Source: Arsenophonus sp031446165
Lineage (GTDB): Bacteria; Pseudomonadota; Gammaproteobacteria; Enterobacterales; Enterobacteriaceae
Length of the DNA stretch: 64,000 bases
NCBI GenBank assembly: GCA_031446165.1
Contig: CP132905.1
Span: 868,001-932,000 of the forward strand
Direction: 5' to 3'
The notes beneath the pieces are model-generated. The model was not told the DNA's origin. It saw nothing but the letters and a program-made list of their open reading frames with translations, and searched no databases. The translations under genes and the position numbers were made by a program. The stretch's first letter is position 1; every line of letters begins with the position of its first letter. This document shows, in pieces, positions 47,363 through 56,404 of the stretch.

Positions 47363-48235
47363 ATGTTAAAAGAACATTTACAAGTTATAAAACCAGGTAT
47401 TATTTTTGGTAATTTAATATCTGTTATTGGTGGATTTTTACTAGCTTCCAAAGGAAGCATAAATTATTTTTTATTTATCAATACATTACTAGGTGTATCA
47501 TTAGTTGTTGCTTCTGCATGTGTTTTTAATAACTATATTGATCAGGATATTGACCAAATAATGCAAAGAACCAAAAATCGTCTTTTAACTAAAAAAATAA
47601 TAAATATAAAAAAGTATTTAATTTATGCTGTTATATTAGGAATTTCTGGAATCATATTGTTATATATTAACACTAATATTTTATCGGTAATTTTTAGCAT
47701 TATAGGTTTTACTATTTATGTTTTTATTTATAGTCTATATATGAAACGAAATTCTCTATATGGAACCATAATAGGGAGTTTATCTGGTGCTACACCACCG
47801 GTTATTGGTTACTGTGCTGTTTCTAATAAATTTGATATAGGCGCTTTAATTTTACTATTAATTTTTAGTTTATGGCAAATGCCACACTTTTATGCAATCG
47901 CTATTTTTCACCTTCAAGACTACAAAAATGCAAATATCCCAATATTACCAGTTATCAAAGGGGTTCATATAACAAAAAACTATATTTTTTTATATATTAC
48001 AGCTTTTATAATAGCAACTATAATGCTAACTATTAGTGGTTACACTGGATATAAATATCTTATATGTTCTACTGTAATTAATTTTTGGTGGCTTAAAATT
48101 TCTATATCTGGCTTCAAAAAAAATAATAATGATCAATTATGGGCACGAAAAATATTCATTTTTTCTCTTCTAGCTATTACATTTCTTAGTATTATGATGT
48201 CTATCGATTCTGGTGTTTCTGTTGAACCAAGTTAA
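47363..48235 (+). CDS. cyoE: Haem O synthase (protohaem IX farnesyltransferase)
   Basis: Membrane prenyltransferase that adds a farnesyl group to protohaem to make haem O for CyoB. The 290 residues compare with 296. The Asp-rich prenyl-diphosphate motif NNYIDQDIDQIMQRT is near residues 54-68, and YSLYMKR and SLWQMPHFYAIAI are family landmarks. Its substrates come from HemH and IspA, both encoded in this window. Last gene of the cyo operon, eight bases after cyoD. The final few residues differ from E. coli. Confidence 0.97.
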   Translation: MLKEHLQVIKPGIIFGNLISVIGGFLLASKGSINYFLFINTLLGVSLVVASACVFNNYIDQDIDQIMQRTKNRLLTKKIINIKKYLIYAVILGISGIILLYINTNILSVIFSIIGFTIYVFIYSLYMKRNSLYGTIIGSLSGATPPVIGYCAVSNKFDIGALILLLIFSLWQMPHFYAIAIFHLQDYKNANIPILPVIKGVHITKNYIFLYITAFIIATIMLTISGYTGYKYLICSTVINFWWLKISISGFKKNNNDQLWARKIFIFSLLAITFLSIMMSIDSGVSVEPS

Positions 48236-48423
48236 TACAAAATTCCTATTCACATAAAAACATTGCAATAAAAATATATATAAACATCATATTAATTCTA
48301 TACAGAAGAATTACTTTTTATATTTAGTAATAGCAGTAATAGTATTAAAAATATGTTAACTAATATAGAAAATAGCTTTATAATATATATAAGAATTTTA
48401 CAAAAAAAACATTAAGTATTTTC

Positions 48424-49593
48424 ATGACACCTAAAGAAATAAAAGCAATTCTTGGATTAGGATCAGTATTCACATTGCGTATGCTCGGTATGTTAATGGT
48501 GCTACCTATACTCACTAGTTACGGAAAAGATCTAAAGGATGCTAATAATTTTTTATTAGGTTTAGCAATTGGAATGTATGGTATTACTCAAGCTTTATTT
48601 CAAATTCCAATCGGTTTTATGTCTGATCGATTTGGAAGAAAAAAAACAATTATCAATTGTTTATGGATTTTTATTATTGGTAGTATAATAGCTGCATCAA
48701 CAAATTCTATTTGGGGTGTTATTATTGGTAGAACTCTACAAGGTTCAGGTGCTATTTCTGCTGTTATTATGGCATTACTTACAGATCTAATTTGTGAAAA
48801 AAACAGGACAAAGGCAATAGCTTTTATTGGAATAAGCTTTGGTATAACATTTTCTATTTCAATCATTATAAGTCCAATTATCACTCATATAATCGGATTA
48901 CATGGTCTTTTTTGGATCATAAGTTTATTTGGACTATTAGGAATATTAATAATTAAACTGTATGTACCAGATCCTGATCTTACAAATAACACCTTAAACA
49001 ATGATATAAATTTTATAAAAAACACAATAAAAAATCTAATAAAAAATTTAACATTACTGAAAATAAATTATGGAATTTTTTGTTTACATAGTTTACTAAT
49101 AATAAATTTTATAGCCGTTCCACTAATAATGATTGATTTAAATATTCCAACTCATCAACACTGGAAAATATATTTAAGTACTTTACTTATCGCTTTTATA
49201 AGCATAATACCTTTTATTATTTATGCAAATAATGAATATCGAACAAAACAAGTGTTTTTATTATCTATCACAATTTTATTTATATCTGAATTAATATTTT
49301 ATTGTTGTAATAAACAATTGCTATTAATATTAACTGGACTTCAACTATTTTTTATCGCATTTAATATTATGGAGATATTATTACCTTCACTTATCAGCAA
49401 AAAAGTAGATAAGAAATATAAAGGAGCTGCAATGGGGATATATTCTACCAGTCAATTTCTCGGTGTTGCGTTAGGGGGGATACTAGGTGGATGGCTATTA
49501 CAATTGAATAATGATAATTACATTTTTATTGTAGGAATGCTTTTTTGCACATTTTGGTTTTTAATAAACTTGAAAATAGATACTTCTATTTAA
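48424..49593 (+). CDS. yajR: YajR-like major facilitator transporter, lacking its YAM domain
   Basis: Inner-membrane MFS transporter of unknown substrate. The 389 residues cover twelve hydrophobic helices. The family motif A is DRFGRKKT (between helices 2 and 3), and AMGIYSTSQFLGVALGGILGGW corresponds closely to E. coli YajR. E. coli YajR has about 454 residues with a C-terminal ferredoxin-like cytosolic YAM domain; here the protein stops after helix 12 (FWFLINLKIDTSI). It stands beside cyoE as in E. coli. The loss parallels that of the RCK domain in YbaL. Why a symbiont keeps it is unclear. Confidence 0.9.
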   Translation: MTPKEIKAILGLGSVFTLRMLGMLMVLPILTSYGKDLKDANNFLLGLAIGMYGITQALFQIPIGFMSDRFGRKKTIINCLWIFIIGSIIAASTNSIWGVIIGRTLQGSGAISAVIMALLTDLICEKNRTKAIAFIGISFGITFSISIIISPIITHIIGLHGLFWIISLFGLLGILIIKLYVPDPDLTNNTLNNDINFIKNTIKNLIKNLTLLKINYGIFCLHSLLIINFIAVPLIMIDLNIPTHQHWKIYLSTLLIAFISIIPFIIYANNEYRTKQVFLLSITILFISELIFYCCNKQLLLILTGLQLFFIAFNIMEILLPSLISKKVDKKYKGAAMGIYSTSQFLGVALGGILGGWLLQLNNDNYIFIVGMLFCTFWFLINLKIDTSI

Positions 49594-49949
49594 ATTTAAA
49601 TAAAATTTATTAAATTTTATGAAAAAATATTGTCTACCATAAAAAATTACAAATTTTCATAGAAAACAAAAATATAAAAAAAACAGTAAAATCTTTTCTT
49701 TATATATTAAAATTTTATGAGATTTATATATTAAAATATAAAAATATTAATTTATTAAAATTAATTTCAAAAAACAGTCAATATCATTTCCTATTTTAAT
49801 ATAAGTAGATTATTAATACTAATATCATTATTAATAGTCTAATAGTTTAAAATCATCTGTTAATAAAAAGAATATAAAAAATAAACATAAATTTTATTAA
49901 AAAAAATGATACTGTATTACTTAATGCTTTATTTTGGAAAACAAAAATA
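49594..49949. other. Spacer yajR-ispA
   Basis: 356 AT-rich bases. E. coli has several genes here (yajQ, panE, yajL, thiI, xseB). Only a probable xseB relic (49766-49815) is recognisable. Confidence 0.5.
49766..49815 (+). pseudogene. xseB: Relic of xseB (exonuclease VII small subunit)
   Basis: Plus strand, directly upstream of ispA where xseB lies in E. coli. With a single frameshift the sequence reads FKKQSISFPILISRLL. It aligns without gaps with FEKALSELEQIVTRLE of XseB: F, K, R and L identical; E/K, L/F, I/L, V/I and T/S similar. It sits about 135 bases before ispA, close to the length of the missing rest of the gene. Confidence 0.4.
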
Positions 49950-50870
49950 ATGATATTTAAAATGCTAAAACTATCATTTACAAAAAAAATAAAATGGGTA
50001 CAAAATCGTATCAATCAAATATTATTAAATCACTTTAAAAACCTTCCATTTAATCAAACAAAACTTGTTGCAGCCATGAAATATGGAACATTAATTGGTG
50101 GGAAACGACTTAGACCTTTTTTAGTATATACTATCGGTGAAATGTTAAATGTTTCCATAGAAAACCTAGACACACCTGCTGCAGCAATCGAATGCATTCA
50201 TGCATATTCATTAATCCATGATGATTTACCTGCAATGGATAACGATTCTATACGCCGTGAAAAACCTACATGCCATATTGCTTTTGGAGAAGCACATGCA
50301 ATCTTAGCTGGAGATGCATTACAAACACTAGCATTTGATATTCTATCAAATGCTCATATGCCTAATGTAAATAATCATCATCGTCTTGCTATGATACGTG
50401 AGCTAGTAAATGCTACTGGAGTAGCAGGCATGTGCAGTGGGCAAGCATTAGACATTGAATCAAATAAGGAGATCGATATAAATATATTAGAATGTATGCA
50501 TTATAAAAAAACAGGTGCATTAATTCGAGCGGCAATTCGTATGAGTACATTAGCTTCTCATTATCAAGAAACAGAATTTTTAACATTATTAGATAATTAC
50601 GCTAATACTATTGGTTTAATATTTCAAATGCATGACGATATTCTCGACATAATAAATGACACAAAATTTTTTAAAAAAAATCAATACACCAATAAAAAAA
50701 ACAAAAAAAATACTTATCCACTATTAATAGGTCTTGAAGAAACTAAAAACAAAATAAAAATTTTATATAAACAAGCATTGAATATTCTTAATATATTAGA
50801 AAAAAAATATGAATTTAACATAACAACATTAAAAATGTTTACACACTTCATGATAAAACGCAAAAATTAA
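49950..50870 (+). CDS. ispA: Farnesyl diphosphate synthase
   Basis: Condenses isopentenyl diphosphate units to geranyl and farnesyl diphosphate, used for quinone tails, undecaprenyl lipids and haem O. The 306 residues compare with 299. The first Asp-rich motif is DDLPAMD (near residue 91), and the second is HDDILDIINDT, where His replaces the usual Gln before DD. GGKRLRPFLVY and the GEAHAILAGDALQTLAF stretch are conserved. The C-terminal part is more diverged and lysine-rich. Likely cotranscribed with dxs; a start at the second Met (four codons later) is possible. Confidence 0.96.
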   Translation: MIFKMLKLSFTKKIKWVQNRINQILLNHFKNLPFNQTKLVAAMKYGTLIGGKRLRPFLVYTIGEMLNVSIENLDTPAAAIECIHAYSLIHDDLPAMDNDSIRREKPTCHIAFGEAHAILAGDALQTLAFDILSNAHMPNVNNHHRLAMIRELVNATGVAGMCSGQALDIESNKEIDINILECMHYKKTGALIRAAIRMSTLASHYQETEFLTLLDNYANTIGLIFQMHDDILDIINDTKFFKKNQYTNKKNKKNTYPLLIGLEETKNKIKILYKQALNILNILEKKYEFNITTLKMFTHFMIKRKN

Positions 50871-50972
50871 TTTTCCGAATCTACAAATATGACACATATA
50901 TAATGATATAAAATTTTTAAAATATTTTCCTATTATTTCAATAAACAATAATAATTATTACATTAAAAAAAT

Positions 50973-52865
50973 ATGAGTATTGATATCACTTCTTATCCAA
51001 TTTTATCATTAATAAATACACCTAAAGAATTAAGGCTTTTACCAAAAAAAAAATTAGGGCAATTATGTCAAGAACTAAGAGAATTTTTATTAAAAACTAT
51101 CAGTCTTTCCAGTGGACATTTTGCTTCTGGATTAGGTACTGTCGAATTAACTGTTGCTTTACATTATGTATACCAAACACCATTTGATAATATTATTTGG
51201 GATGTAGGGCATCAAGCATATCCACACAAAATATTAACCGGGCGTAGAGATACTATTTACACAATAAGAAAAAAAAATGGTTTACACCCATTTCCCTGCC
51301 GCACAGAAAGCGAATATGACAGTTTTAGCGTTGGCCATTCATCTACTTCTATAAGTGCAGGCCTAGGAATGGCAGTAGCTTCAGAATATGAACATAAAAA
51401 TAGAAAAACTGTTTGTATAATTGGTGATGGAGCAATTACTGCAGGTATCGCTTTTGAAGCCATGAATCATGCTGGTGATATTCATAAAGATATACTAGTA
51501 ATTCTTAATGATAACAAAATGTCTATTTCAAAAAATGTTGGTGCACTAAATCATCATTTATCACAAATTTTATCTGGTAATTTATATACTAGTTTACCTG
51601 AAGAAGAAAAAAAACTATTTTCTAATATACCATTAATTAAAGTTTTTTTGCAAAAAATCAAAAAAAATATTAAAGAAAAAATAATCCCAAGTACTATGTT
51701 TGAAAAATTAGGATTTAATTATATCGGACCAATTTATGGTCATGATGTACTAAAATTAGTAGAAACATTAAAAAATATTCGCAAACTAAAAGGTCCACAA
51801 CTTTTGCATGTAATCACAAAAAAAGGAAAAGGTTATGCACCAGCTGAACAAGATCCAATCACCTGGCATGCTGTACCTAAATTTAATTTATCAACTTATT
51901 CTTTACCAAAGAATCATAATACTCAAGTAACTTTTTCACAAATTTTTGGTGATTGGTTATGCGAAGAGGCCGCCACAGATCCTAAATTAATAGCAATTAC
52001 ACCAGCAATGAGAGAAGGATCAGGCATGAATAAATTCTCAGAAACCTATCCAAAACAATATTTTGATGTAGCTATTGCTGAACAACATGCTATTACTTTT
52101 GCAGCAGGGCTTGCTATCGGTGGTTATAAACCTGTTGTTGCAATTTATTCTACTTTTTTACAACGCGCATATGATCAAGTGATTCATGATGTAGCTATTC
52201 AAAAATTACCCATTCTTTTTGCTATTGATAGAGCAGGTATAGTTGGAGAAGACGGACAAACGCATCAAGGTGCTTTTGATTTATCTTTTTTACGTTGTAT
52301 ACCTAATATGATTATTATGTCCCCAAGCAATGAAAATGAATGTCGACAAATGTTGCATACTGGGCATCATTACAGAAACGGGCCAATAGCAATTCGCTAC
52401 CCAAAAGGTGGGGGATCAGGTGTTGTCACTTTAGAACCTTTATCAAAAATAAAAATTGGTAAAGGTATAATTTGTAGAAAGGGAAAAAAAATTGCAATTC
52501 TTAATTTTGGCACATTATTAATTGAAGCTATGAAAGCAGGGGAAATACTTAATATAACCGTTGTTGATATGAGATTTGTAAAACCTTTAGATGAAAAATT
52601 AATACTACAAATAATAAAAAAACATACATTATTAGTAACGTTAGAAGAAAATTCCATTATCGGAGGAGCTGGTAGTGGTGTTAATGAATTTTTAGTAAAC
52701 AATAATCATATGGTACCTATCATTAATCTTGGATTACCAGATCAATTCATAAAACAAGGCAATAAAAAAGAAATACAAGCCGATTTGGGGCTTCATTCAA
52801 CAGGAATAATACAATCAATTAAAAATTTTTATTATGAGAAACAAAAAAAACATGCAGAAAAATAA
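50973..52865 (+). CDS. dxs: 1-deoxy-D-xylulose-5-phosphate synthase
   Basis: Thiamine-diphosphate enzyme for the first step of the MEP pathway, joining pyruvate and glyceraldehyde 3-phosphate. The 630 residues compare with 620. The N-terminal His of GHQAYPHKIL, the cofactor motif GDGAITAGIAFEAMNHAG, and the catalytic Glu region of the transketolase-like middle domain (DVAIAEQHAITFAAGLA; DRAGIVGEDGQTHQG) are all visible. Partners IspH and IspA are in the window. A run of ten A bases (51044-51053) lies in codons 24-27. Convergent with pgpA, 22 bases apart. Confidence 0.98.
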   Translation: MSIDITSYPILSLINTPKELRLLPKKKLGQLCQELREFLLKTISLSSGHFASGLGTVELTVALHYVYQTPFDNIIWDVGHQAYPHKILTGRRDTIYTIRKKNGLHPFPCRTESEYDSFSVGHSSTSISAGLGMAVASEYEHKNRKTVCIIGDGAITAGIAFEAMNHAGDIHKDILVILNDNKMSISKNVGALNHHLSQILSGNLYTSLPEEEKKLFSNIPLIKVFLQKIKKNIKEKIIPSTMFEKLGFNYIGPIYGHDVLKLVETLKNIRKLKGPQLLHVITKKGKGYAPAEQDPITWHAVPKFNLSTYSLPKNHNTQVTFSQIFGDWLCEEAATDPKLIAITPAMREGSGMNKFSETYPKQYFDVAIAEQHAITFAAGLAIGGYKPVVAIYSTFLQRAYDQVIHDVAIQKLPILFAIDRAGIVGEDGQTHQGAFDLSFLRCIPNMIIMSPSNENECRQMLHTGHHYRNGPIAIRYPKGGGSGVVTLEPLSKIKIGKGIICRKGKKIAILNFGTLLIEAMKAGEILNITVVDMRFVKPLDEKLILQIIKKHTLLVTLEENSIIGGAGSGVNEFLVNNNHMVPIINLGLPDQFIKQGNKKEIQADLGLHSTGIIQSIKNFYYEKQKKHAEK

Positions 52866-52887
52866 TACCAATAAAATATTAAAAAAA

Positions 52888-53376
52888 CTAAAAAAATAAT
52901 ATAAAATACTGGATACTTAATAAAGTAATAACAGAAAAAAAAGCTGCTATTACATCATCTAACATAATACCAAAACCTCCTAATATTTTTTTATGAAACC
53001 AAATAATAGGCCAGGGCTTTAATATATCAAAAAACCGAAAAATTATAAATGCCATTAACACCCAATATATATTAATAGTATTAATAGACATAAGTGTCAA
53101 CCACATCCCAATAAATTCATCCAAAACAATACTACTATGATCGTATACTTTTATATCATCTGAAATTTTTTGGCAAATAGTAATACCTATAAAAAAACAA
53201 AAAACAATAATAAAAAAACACCACCAGATAGGTAATAACCAATACATTAATAACCAAAATGGAATAGCAACTAATGATCCTGTTGTTCCTGGGGCAATAG
53301 GAGATAAACCACTACCAAACCCCATTCCAAATAGATATAAGGGATGAAAAATAGTCGAAAAGAAATTTTTATCCAT
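52888..53376 (-). CDS. pgpA: Phosphatidylglycerophosphatase A
   Basis: Inner-membrane phosphatase that makes phosphatidylglycerol from its phosphate. The 162 residues compare with 172. Conserved parts are GFGSGLSPIAPGTTGSL near the start, SIVLDEFIGMWLTLM (acidic metal site), FRFFDILKPWPIIWF and GGFGIMLDDVIAAFFS. Three to four hydrophobic segments. It stands downstream of nusB; thiL, between them in E. coli, is decayed, and yajO is absent. A 17-base palindrome (53412-53428) lies 36 bases before its start. Confidence 0.95.
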   Translation of the reverse strand: MDKNFFSTIFHPLYLFGMGFGSGLSPIAPGTTGSLVAIPFWLLMYWLLPIWWCFFIIVFCFFIGITICQKISDDIKVYDHSSIVLDEFIGMWLTLMSINTINIYWVLMAFIIFRFFDILKPWPIIWFHKKILGGFGIMLDDVIAAFFSVITLLSIQYFILFF

Positions 53377-53689
53377 AATCTTAAAATTTATTTAAATATT
53401 TTTATAAAAAATATACTTTTAAAGTATACGATTTATTGTATTTTAAAATAAAAAATATTGTTTATTAGAAATATTATTATATATAAAATCTTAAAAACCT
53501 ATATTCAAACAATATAAATAATTTTTGATTGTATTAAAATAACTGCGCAAAAAAATAGTTTTTTTACTAATATTTTTAGAAATCATACACAAATAAAAAA
53601 AAAGATTTACAGTATTTATTTATAAAAATTTTATAAATAAAATTAAAAAATTCTCTTAAAAAAATATTGTTTGTGTATACTGATCAAAA
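53377..53689. other. Spacer pgpA-nusB, former thiL place
   Basis: 313 AT-rich bases where E. coli has thiL (978 bases). A tentative N-terminal thiL piece lies at 53624-53656, and the palindrome TATACTTTTAAAGTATA at 53412-53428 may belong to the pgpA promoter region. Confidence 0.45.
53624..53656 (-). pseudogene. thiL: Possible relic of thiL
   Basis: Minus strand, starting 34 bases past the nusB stop, where E. coli begins thiL. The frame REFFNFIYKIF resembles GEFSLIARYF at the ThiL N terminus (E, F, I and F identical, R/K similar, one inserted residue). Only eleven codons; tentative. Confidence 0.25.
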
Positions 53690-54115
53690 TTATTTTTTAC
53701 GTGCAATATTAACAACTTTATCTAAAACAGCATTAATAAATGTATGGCTTTTTTCTGCACCAAACATTTTTGCTAATTCAATAGCTTCATTAATAATAAC
53801 TTTATAAGGTACATCATTACAATAATAAAGTTCAAAAATAGCTAAACGTAAAACAGACTTTTCTATATAACCAAGTTGCTTCATATGATGAAAAAGATAA
53901 GGAGTAATTTTTTCATCTAATTCAGAAACATGATTTGAAACTCCAGTGACTAATTCATGAAAATAAGAAATATCAACATTAGACATATCCTGTTCAGCAA
54001 AAAAACCTATTTTGATATCATCAATACTATTTCCTGATAATTCCCAAGAGTAAATTGCTTGCACAGCACACTCTCGTGCTCTATGACGAGTACTAGATTT
54101 CACAAACTTTTCCAT
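53690..54115 (-). CDS. nusB: Transcription antitermination protein NusB
   Basis: Binds boxA RNA with S10 and supports rRNA antitermination. The 141 residues compare with 139. It is all helical, with the family markers RHRARECAVQAIYSWELS at the N terminus, LRLAIFELYYCNDVPYKVIINEAIELAK in the second half, and FINAVLDKV near the end. Follows ribH by 21 bases on the same strand as in E. coli. Confidence 0.97.
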   Translation of the reverse strand: MEKFVKSSTRHRARECAVQAIYSWELSGNSIDDIKIGFFAEQDMSNVDISYFHELVTGVSNHVSELDEKITPYLFHHMKQLGYIEKSVLRLAIFELYYCNDVPYKVIINEAIELAKMFGAEKSHTFINAVLDKVVNIARKK

Positions 54116-54136
54116 TTTTTAAAAAAATAATCTTTA

Positions 54137-54607
54137 TTAACTTTTAATATCATGAATTATATTAATCATTTCAAGTACTGATAAAGCAGCATCTACACCT
54201 TTATTTCCAGATTTTGTACCTGAACGCTCAATTGCTTGTTCAATATTTTCTGTTATCAAAACTCCAAATCCCACAGGGATATTAGTTTTCATAACAATAT
54301 TAGCAATTCCAGAACTACATACATCAAAAAGATATGAAAAATGTTTTGTTTCACCACGTATAATAGTAGAAAGTGCAATAATCCCATCATATTTTTTTGT
54401 ATCTGATAATGTTTGAATTATTAAAGGAAGTTCAAAAGCTCCAGGTAACCAGACTACCGTTATATTTTCTTGTTTTACTAAACCAATACGTTCTAAAGTA
54501 TCGATAGCTCCCTTCAATAAGCTACTATTTACAAAATGATTACAACGTGCGATGGCTATTGCTATACGAGCTTTTGGTGCTGTTACAAAACTTTTTATAA
54601 TATGCAT
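54137..54607 (-). CDS. ribH: 6,7-dimethyl-8-ribityllumazine synthase
   Basis: Joins the ribD-pathway pyrimidine with 3,4-dihydroxybutanone phosphate to lumazine, the direct riboflavin precursor (also named ribE in E. coli). The 156 residues equal E. coli. The proton-transfer His is in GETKHFSYLFDV (near residue 88), the substrate loop is VVWLPGAFELPLI, and PVGFGVLITENIEQAIERSG follows. It lies between ribD and nusB, so the operon nrdR-ribD-ribH-nusB is intact. Confidence 0.97.
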   Translation of the reverse strand: MHIIKSFVTAPKARIAIAIARCNHFVNSSLLKGAIDTLERIGLVKQENITVVWLPGAFELPLIIQTLSDTKKYDGIIALSTIIRGETKHFSYLFDVCSSGIANIVMKTNIPVGFGVLITENIEQAIERSGTKSGNKGVDAALSVLEMINIIHDIKS

Positions 54608-54750
54608 AAACTCTCTCTTTATGATCTAAATTATATTAATATTTTTATATTTTTATATTGATTTAATTTGATAAAAAATTAAATATATCACTAATATTTT
54701 TTGTGTACGTGCATAAATTGCTCTAATATTTTTATTTTAATCAGATTTTT

Positions 54751-55860
54751 TTATAATGGTTGAAGTCTTAAACGTACATCAAAACCAATGCATTCAACAT
54801 TAATAAATTTAAACAAAGTAGCATTGCTTATTTGTTTTAATGCTGGGATTTTAAATAAACCTTTTGCCTGCTCACCTAAAATTTTAGGTGCAATATAAAT
54901 AATTAGTTCATCAATTAATTTTAATTGTAATAAAGCACCAGCTAATGTTGGTCCACTTTCAACAAAAATTGAATTTATATTTTGTTTGCCAAGTTCTGTC
55001 ATCATTAACATCAAATCAAATCCCTGTTTATAACTAGGCATAAAAATTTCTTTTACATGATTCATCCAATTTTGTAAGATTGGCTTAGAACGAATTAACC
55101 AACACTCTCCCGCAACTTTTGTAATTATATGTTCTGAAGTCACTTTATTATTTCTATCTAAAACAATTCTTATTGGCTGTCGAATGTTTTTTTTAGGATA
55201 AATATTTTTTAATTTAGATGTAAAATCTTCCCATCTAACATTCAAAGCAGGATTATCACTAACAACCGTACTACTAGTGGTTAAAACCGCACTGGCTTTC
55301 GCTCTAAAAGTTTGTACATCTTTTCTTGCTTCAGAAGAAGTAATCCATTTACTTGCACCTGAAGCAAGTGCTGTCTTACCATCAAGTGATGCCGCCAATT
55401 TAAGTTGTACATATGGCAGACCTGTACGCATTCTTTTTAAGAAACCTCTGTTTAAATCTTCTACTTCATCGATTAATAAACCGTGTAATACTTTTATTCC
55501 AGCTTCTTCTAATTTTAATAAACCACGGCCTTGAATTTTTGGATTTGGGTCTTTCATAGAAACACAAACACAACTTATACCGGCATCGATTAAGGCATCA
55601 ACACAAGGGGGGGTTTTACCATAATGAATACACGGTTCTAATGTAATATAAGCTGTTGCACCTTTAGCTTTTCCTCCAGCCATTTTCAAAGCATTAATCT
55701 CAGCATGTGATTCACCTGCTTTATAATGAAAACCTTCTCCAACAATTTTTCCATTATCAACAATGACACACCCAACATTAGGATTTGGCGAAGTGGTAAA
55801 TTGTCCTTTTTTTGCTAAATATAATGCACGATACATAAAATTTTTATCATACAATATCAT
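54751..55860 (-). CDS. ribD: Bifunctional riboflavin deaminase/reductase RibD
   Basis: Carries out the second and third steps of riboflavin synthesis. The 369 residues compare with 367. The N-terminal deaminase has the zinc motif with His52 and Glu54 (SHAEINAL) and Cys77 and Cys86 (LEPCIHYGKTPPC). The C-terminal reductase has LKLAASLDGKTALASG and FVESGPTLAGALLQ. It starts two bases after the nrdR stop. The set RibD, RibH and RibF in one window suggests vitamin B2 production has been selected for. Confidence 0.97.
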   Translation of the reverse strand: MILYDKNFMYRALYLAKKGQFTTSPNPNVGCVIVDNGKIVGEGFHYKAGESHAEINALKMAGGKAKGATAYITLEPCIHYGKTPPCVDALIDAGISCVCVSMKDPNPKIQGRGLLKLEEAGIKVLHGLLIDEVEDLNRGFLKRMRTGLPYVQLKLAASLDGKTALASGASKWITSSEARKDVQTFRAKASAVLTTSSTVVSDNPALNVRWEDFTSKLKNIYPKKNIRQPIRIVLDRNNKVTSEHIITKVAGECWLIRSKPILQNWMNHVKEIFMPSYKQGFDLMLMMTELGKQNINSIFVESGPTLAGALLQLKLIDELIIYIAPKILGEQAKGLFKIPALKQISNATLFKFINVECIGFDVRLRLQPL

Positions 55861-55862
55861 TT

Positions 55863-56312
55863 TTAATCCTGTAAAGCAGCAATTTCTTTACAAAATTCAC
55901 GTATATCTTCAAAATTACGATATACAGAAACAAAACGTATATAAGCAACTTTATCTATTTTTTTTAATTCTGCCATTACTATTTTCCCTATTATATTTGA
56001 AGAAATTTCCTGTTCTCCTATTTTTCGTAAAAATAATTTCACATTATTAATAGCTGTTTCTACAGCATCAGAACTTATAGGAAGTTTTTCTAATGCTTTT
56101 TGCATACCTTTTCTTATCTTATCTTCATCAAATAATTCACGTATATTATCATTTTTTACTACAAGAGGCATAACTAATGCTGCCACTTCAAAAGTAGTAA
56201 AACGTGCGTGACAGATAATACATTCTCTACGACGACGAATTTTTAAACCATCTCCAAGTAAACGTGAATCAATAACTTTAGTATCAAAAGCATTACAAAA
56301 TACACAATGCAC
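55863..56312 (-). CDS. nrdR: NrdR, repressor of ribonucleotide reductase genes
   Basis: Zinc-ribbon and ATP-cone repressor that senses (d)ATP. The 149 residues equal E. coli. Zinc cysteines are at 3, 6, 31 and 34 (MHCVFC; CIICH), the ATP-cone starts at MPLVVKNDNIRELFDEDKI, and YIRFVSVYRNF is conserved. First gene of the nrdR-ribD-ribH-nusB unit. Keeping a transcription repressor is unusual in so small a genome; its target nrd genes are not in the window. Confidence 0.97.
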   Translation of the reverse strand: MHCVFCNAFDTKVIDSRLLGDGLKIRRRRECIICHARFTTFEVAALVMPLVVKNDNIRELFDEDKIRKGMQKALEKLPISSDAVETAINNVKLFLRKIGEQEISSNIIGKIVMAELKKIDKVAYIRFVSVYRNFEDIREFCKEIAALQD

Positions 56313-56404
56313 ACAATTTCCTTATTTTATTTTGTTAAAATACATCAATAAATTTTAATCAATTTAAATAAGTAAAAAAATCACTAAACTTAACAATATT
56401 TTTT

